NCBI GenBank assembly: GCA_963971225.1
Contig: OZ020269.1
Span: forward strand, 94,329,540-94,393,539
Direction: 5' to 3'
DNA: 64,000 bases
DNA from: Melieria omissa
Taxonomy: Eukaryota > Arthropoda > Insecta > Diptera > Ulidiidae
The translations under genes and the position numbers were made by a program. Below, piece after piece: positions 11,818 through 21,972 of the stretch; the first letter of the stretch is position 1, and each line of letters starts with the position of its first letter. The notes beneath the pieces are model-generated. The model did not search any database. It had not been told where the DNA came from and was given only the letters and a program-made list of their open reading frames with translations.

Positions 11818-12400
11818 CTATAATAACAAATCAGCCATGATATATTTGTGACAGCAATATGGGTGTCAAACGATTCAGCGTCGATTCACGCCCACTTTCC
11901 GTGCCCACTACACTTACAAAACAAAGCTACGGTACATACCGGTAAATCATTATTAACATCAAATTATTCCGTGTTTCATTGATGCTAACATAGGATATAT
12001 AAGATTGACCACGCCCACCTGATATGCCTTTTCACCACGCCCACTATAATAACAAATCAGCCATGGTATATTTGTTATAGCAATAGGGGCATCAAACGAT
12101 TCAGCGTGTCATTGCGGCAAACATTGGCTATAATATACTCGGCCACGCCCACTTCCCGCGCCCACTAAGCTAACAAAACAAAGCTACGGTACATGTCTGA
12201 AAAGTAATGTTGTCGTAAAATGATTCTATGTTTCATAGCGGTAAACATAAGGTATAAAAGGTTGACCACGCCCACCTTTTACGCCTTCCTGCAATGCTCA
12301 TTATGATGACAGAAATTAAATGTGGTATACTATATTTGTGCAAAACAAATGCCTATTAGTTGAATTTTTCACGGAATGTTCATCTTGAGTAAGTCTCGGT
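11818..12400. repeat. Diverged tandem repeat, period about 226-253 bp
   Basis: The segment starting CTATAATAACAAATCAGCC at 11818 recurs at 12044, with a weaker third start near 12297. Each unit has the same order of words: ACAAATCAGCCATG, ATCAAACGATTCAGCG, CACGCCCAC and ACAAAACAAAGCTACGGTAC. CACGCCCAC recurs several times. The copies have diverged by substitutions and small indels. No coding capacity. Confidence 0.85.
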
Positions 12401-12506
12401 AAACCACATAGTGCGAATACGACCCGATAGGTAGGCGTGGCACCTGTAATACAACTTAAATTTTCAATATGGAATATTTTCGTAATGAGAAGTCGGACAG
12501 CATTAA

Positions 12507-12941
12507 CCCATATCGGCCCAATGTTCGATCAATCGAACAGTAAATTTTAGCATTTTCCATAAATTTTTTTGGGCTCTTCTTTAAACTTTAAACGCGAAAG
12601 TTTTGCACAATATGATGGTCTGATTTGTAATAAATAATAACAAAAGTTAACATGGGATATTTTGTATAATATGCGATAAATATATTCATTTCTTGCACTT
12701 CTTCCCAGTTGTATAAATTCCCCAAACAAAAGGTAATTTTTTACAGAATTTCAAAAGCACCGAAAACATTAAAAAACCATAATATTTAAAAAATTAACTA
12801 TGCAGTCTTCTTAAAAATTGATCAAGCTCTCGAAAATATATTTACACTTTTCCCATAAAACCAATATTATAGCCACAATATATATTTATAGTTAGGTTTC
12901 ATTCGAATATTGACAAAAAAAAATCGCTGGGCTTATATGGG
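12507..12941. mobile_element. TTAA-flanked MITE, 435 bp (piggyBac-like)
   Basis: TTAA at 12503-12506 and 12942-12945 flank an element whose ends are CCCATATCGGCCCA and, reverse-complemented from the right, CCCATATAAGCCCA. The inverted repeat is 14 bp with two mismatches and starts with CCC. TTAA target duplication plus CCC-starting ends is characteristic of piggyBac-superfamily elements. The interior is AT-rich and has no transposase, so it would be a non-autonomous derivative. Confidence 0.75.
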
Positions 12942-12945
12942 TTAA

Positions 12946-13238
12946 GATTTGGTGCGGGGCCACCGTTTAGATGTGTCATTCTACTGGCAAAATTTTATGG
13001 GCGTTGAATAAGGGACGCGGCATTATTTTTGTGACTGAAATTTTCCGCGTAACTTTGGAACTGAAAGTCGCATATCAATGAAACCGCATCACACACCGGG
13101 AACGCTTCGACTGGAGCAATGGATTGGGCATTACATAAAAGAGGCGTGGCATTGCCCATCGAGTTTAGTATCGAAAAACTTGATTTATTGGGCCCATTGA
13201 TTTCAAGCTTGCGTGCAAAGCCGCAGGGCCCTGCTAGT
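12946..13238 (+). mobile_element. Helitron-like 3' end, left limit unknown
   Basis: The segment ends CTAG at 13234-13237 followed by T. It is preceded by a self-complementary GCAGGGCCCTGC at 13224-13235 within GTGCAAAGCCGCAGGG, a 3' end style common in insect Helitrons. The last ~60 bp closely match the end of the element terminating at 17878. I could not place the TC 5' end, so the start is only the boundary with the preceding MITE. Confidence 0.5.
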
Positions 13239-13539
13239 AAAATATATATGGAACTACGAAACATAAGGTGTAGGAAAAAGATATCCATTATTTTCCCAGT
13301 TGATGGATTTAGTTATCTTTATATCGTGTCGTATAAATGCAATCGAGTAAAACTAGTTAAAAAGATAAAATTTTGTACTAAAAAAAGTTTTCAGACAGTT
13401 TTGTGATTGCTTGACTCAGTTTTGTTCGAGAGCGCATCAAATCTGGACAACTACAGTGAGAAAATTCGCCATATCTTACAATTTTTCTTTTATAAAAACG
13501 ACTGCAAATTTTAAAACAGTCTCAATTTTTATTTTGACG

Positions 13540-14385
13540 TTTCGTTCCCATAATTTTTATGTCAAAAATTCATCAAGCCCTGTAAGGCCAATTGTTGCAA
13601 ATATTAGTAACAATTCAATCATGGGAAAACCCCAGGTTTGATTGACTTGCAATCACTGTTTCGATTGCAAACGAAGTAAACAATGCACCAACAACTTTTT
13701 GGAATCACTTAAATGAGGCTGAATGCAAAAAGAAACGAGATCTATAGGTGCAACACTAGTTAACGCAAAAACCTTATGGACCAAAGTTCATCTGCGAATC
13801 GCAATAAAATCCATTTATTTCTGAAGCGGATGGTAACTGATGATGAAGAGTGAATCACTTATGACAACATCAAGCGACAATGGTTATGGTTTGAATCACA
13901 ATTTGAAGCCAGGTTTGATGAAATTTAAGGTTTTGTTTTCCTGTGTGTTTGATGATTTGCACAAATTAATCTACTATGAGCTGCTTCCCTCAGCCAAACT
14001 CTTAATTTGGATCTGTACCATCAACAACTGAATGGTCCAAAGGAAGCAATTGCCCAGAAGCGGTTAGCTTTTGCTAATAGGGAAAGAATTGAGTTCCATT
14101 AGTACAACGCCAGGCCACTCACATCAATAGCGACACGGCAGAAGTTTCTGAAGATTGATTGGGAAGTTCGGTTCTCAAGCATTCATCTTATAGTCCCGAT
14201 CTGGTATCAGGCGATTAAGACTTGTTCCCGTCTATGGCGAATGATTTTGCTGATGAAAAATGTACCTCAAGAGAAGCTTCTGAAAACCGTCTGCCCCAGT
14301 TTTTGGCCAATAGGGATGGGGGTTTCTATGAGAGAGGTATGGAATGAAATCGCCTTCAAAATGGCAACAAGTTAATGAACAAAGC
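13540..14385 (+). pseudogene. Mariner relic A, transposase heavily mutated
   Basis: Plus-strand translation in shifting frames retains transposase pieces: MVTDDE for the first catalytic aspartate region, IYYELLPSA, TINN then KEAIAQKRLAFANRE, and VRFSSIHL in place of the third catalytic region. The second catalytic motif reads FH, stop, YNARP, so both a stop and the loss of aspartate are visible. Many other stops and frame changes are present. A sister copy lies on the opposite strand at 15995-16835. No clean terminal inverted repeat was located. Confidence 0.75.
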
Positions 14386-14840
14386 TTTACCTAGTTAACC
14401 TAAATGGGATCATTCTAAATGTGATAAGTGAGCCTTAAATTGCATGCAAAAAATATATTTCTCTGTAGTTCACTTCTTATGTCTGTCATCAAATGTCTAT
14501 GTCTATTACTTTGAAATGAGAGTCATGTATTTCTTCACTTCACTTAAAGGAATCCACAAATAGGACGTCTAGTACTCCGATCCTTCTTTCCTAACCCTTA
14601 ATTCAATCATTGGTCTGTGACTAATTGCACTCGCATACCGACTTTGGGAAGCAAATCTTCACATGAATAGCAAATTATACATATCAGAGAACCAAAGCAG
14701 CATTTCACCGGCCAATATTAAATATTCATATGGGTGAGGCAAAGGCGATTATTGCATTGATTTCAACTAATCGGCAAATGCAGCGTGCGGGGCATTTGGA
14801 ATGGTCGCCACTAATTAGTCCGTTCAACAGCTCAAATTAC
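14386..14840. other. Spacer, no gene seen
   Basis: Unique-looking moderately AT-rich sequence between mariner relic A and the next island. Confidence 0.4.
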
Positions 14841-15990
14841 CTAACGGCACTAATCTAGTAGCTACGTACACATGCACACAGTCCACTGCTCATGCTTCTT
14901 CTTATACTGTTTCACTTAGTTTTCGACTTGTTCTTGTTCTTGTTGTTCTTCTTCGTCGTTGTCGTCGTCGTCGTATTCGAACATTGCAACCAGACAAGTC
15001 AGACAAAAACTGCAAATGAATTATTTTCACTGATTGATCGCTAATTTCGTTGTTATTGTAATTGTTTGTGGTTGTTGTTGTTGCTTTTGATTGTTAGTTG
15101 GCATCACAGTTGGCGGCTTCGCATTTGCCATTTGTAATTTGCACGCAATTCCAATTGCCACAATGCTGCAATTCCGATTCGGATTCAAAGTTTTCGCTTA
15201 ATTGCCAACAGGCAGTCGGGCAGGATTTGCAGTTGGCGCGCGCAATGCCAACGCCCCATTACCCGCCCACCCCCGAACAACAATTGCTCCGACAAACTAC
15301 TTCATTCTGTGCTACTTTTGGCTTCCGATGCTGCCAACGAAAAACACGACCTACGCTGCATTGTTGATGTTATTGTTGTTTTTGTTGTTGTCGTTGTACG
15401 TGTGTTGCATGTGTGCATGTGTGTGGGTGTGTAATTTTCAACTTTATATTTGTTATTGTAGTTGTTGTTGTTGGTGCTGTTAAATCGCGCGTACTGAAAT
15501 TTGCCACCAAAAAAAATTAAATCCTTATTTACAGTTTTCCCTCCTCAATCCCTCCCAGGCCCGTCCGTTGTTTTCTTGGATTTTCCAATATTTCCTACTT
15601 CAAGCAATTTGCTTTTACCATTGTTCTTGTTGTTGTTGTTGTTTGAACTGCACCTAATTGACTTATCGTGATTATGGCGTTTGGCATTGCTGCGTTGCGC
15701 GGGTTAAAGTGTTTTTGTTGTTGTTAGAGTGTGTGTGTGTGTTTATGACTGTTGGTGTCTGTCTGCGGCAGGTTGCACCACTCTGTGTTTGTTTGGTTGT
15801 ATGTGACCATGTATGTGTATGTGTGTGTGTGTGTGTACATATGATTTACTGCAGCTGCACTCAAAGCGCATAATTTCTATCTGTAAATGAAGTAGGAGGA
15901 TTTTTTTGCTAATAAAAATTTCATAATTACAATACAACCACAACTTGTCGTAATAAAGGTCAATCTCGATTTGTTATTGTACTGTGTATG
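14841..15990. other. Island between two opposed mariner relics, microsatellite-rich
   Basis: Contains a CGT/TTC-rich tract near 14930-14975, TTG tracts near 15070, 15370 and 15630, and GT tracts near 15728-15742 and 15808-15836. Open frames overlap on both strands, with cysteine-rich or hydrophobic translations typical of TG/TTG repeats; none is called. It forms the spacer of a potential large inverted repeat. Confidence 0.45.
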
Positions 15991-15994
15991 TTCC

Positions 15995-16835
15995 GAGTAT
16001 TAACACGAGAAAGACCGAAAGTTACGAAGAAACCTACAAAGACTTCATCCCATCCCTATTGACAGAAAACTGGGACAGTCAATTTTCAAAAGCTTCTCTT
16101 GAGAAGCAAATCATTCGACATAGACGGGAACAGTTGATAATAAATTGATGCCAGATTGGAACTATGTATAAGATGAATGAACTGAATGATGATGAACTGA
16201 ACCTCTCAAACAAGCTTCCGTAGCTTCTAACGCGTCTCTATTGATGTGTTTGTTCTGACTTTGTCCTAATGAAACACAATTCCTCGCCTATAAACCAAAG
16301 TTGGCCGCTTCTGGGCATTTGCTTCCTTCAGACTGTTCAATTGTTAACATTGTTAACAGCACAGACCCAGAGAGTTAAGAGTTTGGCTGCAGGGAAGCAG
16401 CTCATAGTAGATTAATTCCTGCCAATACCACCAAACATACAGCAAATCCTTCAAGATCATCAAACCTGACTTCAAACTGTGATTCGAACCACAATCGTTT
16501 TCGTTTGACGTTGTCATAAGTGAATCACTCTCCATTATCAGTTACCATTCGCTTCAGAAATAAATGGATTTTATTGTGATTCGCCGATTGAAACTGGTCC
16601 ATGAGGTTTTTGCTTTAGCTCGCGTTGTACCCATAGATCGCGTTTCTTTTTTGCATTTAGCCTCATTCAAATGGTTTCAAATAAGATTTTGGTGCAATTT
16701 TTGGTCTCTATGAAATCGAAACAGTGCTCAAATTCTATGATTTTCATGATTTTATTGAGATTTTCCGCAATGGTCCCCTGAGGGCTTGGTGCATCTTTGA
16801 CATAAAAACTACCAGAATGACATTGTCAAAATCAA
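15995..16835 (-). pseudogene. Mariner relic B, opposite orientation to relic A
   Basis: The minus strand matches relic A along its length. It retains VWWYWQELIYYELLPC (frame 16535-16353), KEANAQKRPTLV, and a second catalytic motif reading VFH, stop, DK. Upstream it has the MRLNAKKKRDLWV region preceding the catalytic core. Stops and frame changes inactivate it. Relic A is on the plus strand about 1.6 kb to the left, so the two form an imperfect inverted repeat. Confidence 0.75.
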
Positions 16836-16839
16836 AATT

Positions 16840-17878
16840 GGGCGTGACCAGCTGTTACAGTATTGGGACCATTAGTTCTTAGATTTTCAGCTGTCTTCAT
16901 CGAATAAAAACTGTGAAATATATATGCTCGCATGTTCATATAATTATTTGTCCTGATTGACTGATTCATCATCGCCAAAAAAATTTAGATTTAAACTATA
17001 AATACATGCAAACTGTAAGTACATCTTTAAAAATTAACCTTCGCTAAGACGGGATATTTTGAAATTTAGGGTCCAAAGGGTAAAAAGATGGGTTAAGGTG
17101 CTGTATGAAGAAACTTGATATAGTTAATAGGCCTTCTCAAGGTAAAGAGTTTGTATGAAGAAACAAAATTGTATGGACGTTTTGACTTCAAACTTAGTGA
17201 AAGTACTTTTAGTGAGAAATAATTTTATACGGGTTTTTCATTTTTTCGATAAAAATTTGACGGAGTTAATGATGGGTTAAGAGTTGTATCCTGTAAATAA
17301 ACATGAATTAATGATCCCATTTGCCAAGATCTTGGTGAAAGTACTCTTAGCAATAAATAATTCGATGTGTTTTTTATTTTTTTTTTCTTCTTCTTCTTTC
17401 TCCTAGCCTTGTCCTAGTTCGGGTCGGCTCTCCTCGTTCGGTATCTCCAAGTAGTACGGTCCTGTGTTGTCTCCTCACTAACGTTTCTACATTGCATATC
17501 CTTCTTGATTGTGTTCAACCAGGTTTTCGGCGGCCTACTAGGTCCTCTTTTTATCTCATTCATCTGCAGCGCTTCCCTTACCGCGTGGTCCTCAGGCCTT
17601 CTCATTACATTCCGTACCAACGGAGACGATTTTCCTGCAATTTCGAGGAAAAAAAATAAAAATTTTACGAAGTTAACAATGGTTTAAGAGTTTGTATGAA
17701 GAAACATGACTTAATGCGCCAAAACTTCAAATGTAGTGAAGTGAAGTTCAAACGAGAAATAATTAGATACATATTTTTTCTTAAAAATCTGCCAGGATCA
17801 ACAAAGGGTTAAAAAGAACTTGATCTATTGGCCCCATTGACTTCGAACTTGCTTGCAAAGCCGCGGGGCTTGGCTAGT
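16840..17878 (+). mobile_element. Helitron-like non-autonomous element with internal repeats and CTAG end
   Basis: The 3' end is CTAG at 17874-17877 followed by T at 17878. Just before it, AAGCC (17858-17862) and GGCTT (17867-17871) form a perfect 5-bp stem with loop GCGG. The hairpin is only two bases from CTAG, closer than usual. The interior repeats a block of about 150-170 bp containing GGGTTAAGAGTTTGTATGAA, ACTTCAAACTTAGTGAAAGT and GAGAAATAATT. A LINE fragment interrupts it at 17391-17645. Related internal sequence occurs at 25160-25460. The left boundary is not determined. Confidence 0.55.
17391..17645 (-). pseudogene. 3' tail of an RTE-type LINE inserted in the Helitron-like element
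   Basis: Minus-strand frame 17620-17414 encodes the end of an endonuclease/reverse transcriptase polyprotein: RPEDHAVREALQM, then SRPPKTWLNTIKKDMQ and TTWRYRTRRADPN before a stop. That RPPKTW...W...ADP layout is the usual C-terminus of RTE-like insect LINEs. Downstream on the same strand comes a GAA-repeat tail (plus-strand TTC tract at 17387-17399). The fragment is severely 5'-truncated. It splits the internal repeats of the Helitron-like element and is therefore younger than that element. Confidence 0.6.
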
Positions 17879-18154
17879 ATGGCATTTTTTCTCATTGCAG
17901 GTGTACATCTTTGATGCTCAAACAAAATTGAATCGATCAATCACAGAATTGTCTGAGAAGGTTTTTTAGTAAAAAATGGTATCTTTCTAACGCCATCTAG
18001 TTTAACACGATCGCATTTATACAACGTGAGATACAGATTACTAAAGCCATCTATTCGAAAAATAATGGGTTTATTTTTATTGCCCCGTATTAATTTTTCA
18101 ATTTTTTAACCCACCATGAAGATTCTTCAGCTAGATTGGGAAAAAGTATGTTTC
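17879..18154. other. Spacer, no gene seen
   Basis: Includes TTGCAG followed by GTGTAC at 17895-17906, which superficially resembles an acceptor-donor junction but has a poor donor. The words CGCCATCTAGTTTAA and GCCATCTATTCG may mark another old repeat. Nothing is firmly supported. Confidence 0.35.
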
Positions 18155-18710
18155 AAAGTAGGCTAACTAAACGAATGTGGAACATATGGGAATGCAGATT
18201 ATGAAAGAACTTAGGGAATAATCCTATTTCAAGTTGAAGCACATAGTTCGGAGTATTTGAAGGCAGCAAGATTATATTCTCTTTAAAAAAGTGGGTGAGT
18301 TACCCAAAATTATCAGCTCCCCAGATTTGGGCTCCATGGAACATAGTTTTTGGAGAAACGTAGGAGTCATTCTTCTAGCGCAAATTTAACATATTATCAC
18401 CATATATACTGTCGCTTGAGAAATCAAATGTCGTATGTTTTACTAAGCTTAATAGAACATACGATATTCGTTTTCTCAGGCGACGATATGTTTCCACCTT
18501 TCCACGGATATGCACCTTTTCGCATCATTTTCTCGGCTTGAAAGAGAGTTAGAATGTTTGAGGAACATCTGGGAATGCAGACTAGGAAATAATTGAAGGA
18601 ATGATTCTGTTTCCAGGCGGGGCATTTAGTTCGGAGTGTTTGTGGTCAGAAAGATTAAATCTTTAACAAAGAGACGAAGGCCCCAGATTTGGGTACCATG
18701 GAACAGCATC
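18155..18710. repeat. Two diverged direct copies, spacing about 385 bp, around a hairpin element
   Basis: Copy one (about 18155-18345) and copy two (about 18545-18710) share GGGAATGCAGA, TTTAGTTCGGAGTGTTTG-like sequence, AGATTAAATCT and CCAGATTTGGGNNCCATGGAAC in the same order. Between them lies the 74-bp hairpin at 18411-18484. No reading frame is shared between copies, so this is a non-coding duplication. Confidence 0.75.
18411..18484. mobile_element. 74-bp near-perfect hairpin (mini-MITE or RNA hairpin), copy 1
   Basis: Two 29-base arms are separated by a 16-base loop. The left arm starts GTCGCTTGAGAAA and ends AATGTCGTATGTT; the right arm starts AACATACGATATT and ends TTTCTCAGGCGAC. Of 29 positions only about five do not match Watson-Crick, and two of these would be G-U pairs in RNA. 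A second copy with the same 29/16/29 geometry is at 31866-31939. The size suits either a tiny inverted-repeat transposon or a microRNA-precursor-like hairpin. No coding potential. Confidence 0.75.
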
Positions 18711-19600
18711 GACAATTTTCATATTTTTAGATATGAAGATCCGAGGATTGTTTATAGATTTGAGTCAATACTACGTGGCTGGCAGTCTTAGCGTTCGAAA
18801 GCTTCCATTCCTACTTTTAATTAAGTTTGGAGATCGAGAGAATAATCAAGTATTTGTATTCGTTGATGACCTTAACAAGTGTTCTATCATACGTTCAAAG
18901 ATTACCTGCAGGGATCCTACTACATTCCCTGGTAACCAGAACTTTTATGATAATTTAGCCAGGTTCACCTACAGTTCGCAACTGCCTACAAAACCGTGCG
19001 CCAAAAAACCACTTTTGTCAATACACATCCAAAAGATTGTATAGGCATGAAACTAGAGGTCATTCATAGTAACTTGGCATACTCAGTTTTTCATTACCTG
19101 ATCCGGTGTCCCTTTGAAAGGACTTGAACATTTTAAGGATACAAATATTTTAAGAAATGTATTTAAATATTTGCAGTTGTGCAATGATGCACATATGGGT
19201 ATCAAATGGATGAAGAAAATTGTAGCTTTAAGACTATATTTCTTATTTTTAACTCAAGATTAAAATCTGTCAGTAAGGTCCCTTCAAAGATGTATCCTGC
19301 GATACACTTCAAGTTTTCTAACGAATGCTTCTGGAAATACTGTTTGAAATTATATGTTTTGAATCTTGGTATGTAGTATGATACCTCAAAATTTTACTCT
19401 TCTATCCCAATTGGTTCACAGTTGAAAAAAAGTTTCCATTCATAAACAGAAATTTTGTATGGAATACGCGAGAATTTTTTGTCCACGAAATTACATAGAA
19501 AATAGATAAATGAAGTTTAAACTCAGACTAAACGCCCTATCTACTTAAGTTATTCACCTTCGGCTTTGGGTTCGAAAAATAAGCCCAACAAATAGTACAC
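18711..19600. other. Unclassified sequence, one unassigned open frame
   Basis: A 103-codon plus-strand frame at 18733-19044 has mixed amino-acid composition but no motif I recognise, and I see no promoter or splice context. It could be part of an old retroelement. The remainder is AT-rich without a feature. Confidence 0.3.
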
Positions 19601-20520
19601 CAAGCCCACTGTTCTACTACGTAGCGCTCACTATGAACACTCACAACTCATTTCAACGACTCACTCAACTCGGCAACATTTCACTCGTTCGTTTGGCGCT
19701 CTCCAACTCGAGTGAATTGCCCTAAAATACTGGGAATACTTACACACCAAGGCATAAACTTGACTGGGAACAGTCAGTTTTTGCTGTTTTAAAATTTATT
19801 TATTTGTTTTGCGCCCCTCGTGAAATGCCAAAGCAAAACCACTGCACCGCTGATCCCTAAAGAAGAATTGTCGGCCACTGAATTACCGACTGAGTCATGT
19901 GGATGCAAAAAAGAAAACGTTCAACTGGACTGGAAGTGACACTGAAACAGCAACAACGGCGCACCGAACGGCACAGAAACTGGTTCTCGTGCGGCCACTA
20001 AAATGTGACCGTGTCTGCGAGATGTGTAGCAGTTTTTTTTTTCTTTCGCTCGGTCCGTCTTTCTTTGCCGTTGTTTCTTTTTTATATATAATTTTATATT
20101 GTTTTTTCTTTGTCCATTCCTTGTTAAAGTTGCCCGACACACGCGACATGTGTGTGTTTGTGGACTTTTCGTTAATAACAACAACAATAAAACATCGAAC
20201 AAGCCGAAAGCACAGTGAAGAAAAAAAAGAGAAATCTAAAAACAAAAGACCCAATAAAAAGAACGAACAAAGGGAACACGACACTGAACGGCAACACAGC
20301 AGAGAAGCTGCGAAGAACGCCAAGACGCAATAACAACTCGCGAAGACGTGCAAAACGTTCCCAATGGCAATGAAGAAAAAGCCGGTCTCGCCGAGATTCG
20401 ACGCGGCGATAAAATCTCTTTGCTGTGTGTCTGTCTGTGCCTACTTGACGGTTTGCATTGAACCTTTTGTTGCTGCTCTACATGAAGTTTGCTGTGGGTA
20501 GTGTGGGTTGATGGAGGCAA
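19601..20520. other. Balanced island with GCTCAC/ACTCAC motifs and CAA/GAA-rich sequence
   Basis: AGCGCTCACT at 19623-19632 and a run of CACTCAC, GACTCACTC and CACTCG words to about 19710 resemble the motif cluster before 32820. Further right the plus strand becomes purine- and CAA-rich, a composition seen in fly 5' untranslated exons. Overlapping open frames on both strands are not convincing as genes. Confidence 0.35.
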
Positions 20521-21064
20521 CTTTGTGGGCAGAGGAATTTTGCAGGTAGGAGATGATCTGCCAATATCGTTGAAGATTCAGAGAAGACTGCAATGAAAAT
20601 CTGCGTAGAATTTTGCAGTGAGAGAATGACTTGAATGACTTTATAATAAATTTAGCACTTTTCAATATTTAAAGCCTGAAATCTAACGAGGTCAAATATT
20701 TCGCTAACGAAATGTGCAGAAAGAATTGGCAGAAAGCATTGATTGACTTAAGAGATGCGAAAATTAATGTAATTAAAAAATTAAACATTTCGCAAGCTTG
20801 TGAAATATGTGGTATCACAATAGGCCTCCGAGTGTGTCTCTTACAGAGGCAGCCTCCATAACCTAACATAACAAATTACCTATTAATATTCAAAGCCTCA
20901 GTGCTACTATTCAAAAAAGAGTTCAAACACTTTGCTATCGAAATGCCATTTGTAAACTTGTAAGTAACTACGGAAAAATTTCAACATTTGCCTTTTTAAT
21001 TAATTTAATTAATTAATTCTTTCTATTATGATATCCACAAATGACCCAGAAATCCACTAATCTC
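20521..21064. other. Spacer, no gene seen
   Basis: AT-rich unique sequence. No coding or repeat structure that I can support. Confidence 0.4.
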
Positions 21065-21425
21065 CACTAGAAAACTCTACCAACACAAAATCAAAATTCC
21101 TTCTCTTTCTGCCAAACAATTTGTCTTCCCATGAGACCAAAATTTACGAATACTTTAAACTTTAGGAAGATATCTTGTAATGTGAGAAGTCTACCAGCAG
21201 GAAATTAAAATCTCCTCTTCTTTCTGCCAAATAATTTGTCTTCCCATGAGACCAAAATTTCTAAAAACTTTCAAATTTAGGAATACATATATCTTGTAAA
21301 CTGAGAAAACTTCCAACAGAAAATTAAAATCTCTACTTCTTTCTGCCAAACAATTTGTCCTACTATGAGGCCAACATTTTCGAATATTTCCAAATTTAGG
21401 AAGATATCTTGTAATCTGGCAATAC
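21065..21425. repeat. Three tandem copies of a 114-119 bp unit
   Basis: TTTCTGCCAAACAATTTGTC-like sequence begins at about 21107, 21221 and 21340. Each copy continues with CCCATGAGACCAAAATTT and then TTTAGGAAGATATCTTGTAA. Copies differ by substitutions and small indels. A minus-strand frame across the array simply repeats the same peptide and is not a gene. Confidence 0.9.
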
Positions 21426-21549
21426 TGCGTTACTACTCTAAAAAATGCATCTGATGCTTCGTTCCTCTTGATGCCCCGAAAACGTTTTTGATCACACATA
21501 TTTAGACCATTTCCATTATTTTTTACTCCTTCGAGATGCTCAATGCTTG

Positions 21550-21959
21550 TCCTCGATCATGCTCAATCGCTTGACCGATCATGATCACTTCTTCAATCAC
21601 AGTGATGATAATGTAAGCATTTGGTTAAATATCACTCTCCCCTCCTTCCCTATTCACCATGAGATACAAAGTAAAAAGGTCCAAAATGGACTGAGTGCTA
21701 TGGAAAGCTTATAGCTTTCCTGCACCAACCTCAAGAAAACAAATCATTTGGTTTGTGAACGATCACAATTGTGTAATAAAAATTTGACTTGGCAGATCGC
21801 AAATATATTTTTTAGTAAAATATCAAATCACAGATGAATGTTAGGATCATAGAAACAATTAATTGGAACAAAACTATGATCATGTGAGAAAAATTGGGCA
21901 TATAAAGAAGATCACTGCCATGATCGCGTAAGAAACTGGCTTGTATACGATCATGATCG
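21550..21959. repeat. GATC-rich degenerate tandem array, left part
   Basis: Words such as GATCATGATC, AATCACAGTGATGAT and GATCGCGTAAGAAACT recur. The same family continues right of the inserted LINE at 23673-24960, so the LINE split one array. Confidence 0.75.
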
Positions 21960-21972
21960 TGTAAGAAATCTT

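Noticed and set aside
17895..17906. Second recursive-splice-like junction TTGCAG/GTGTAC
   Set aside because: The donor half departs from GTRAGT at several positions and the branch region is unconvincing, unlike the site at 4249/4250.
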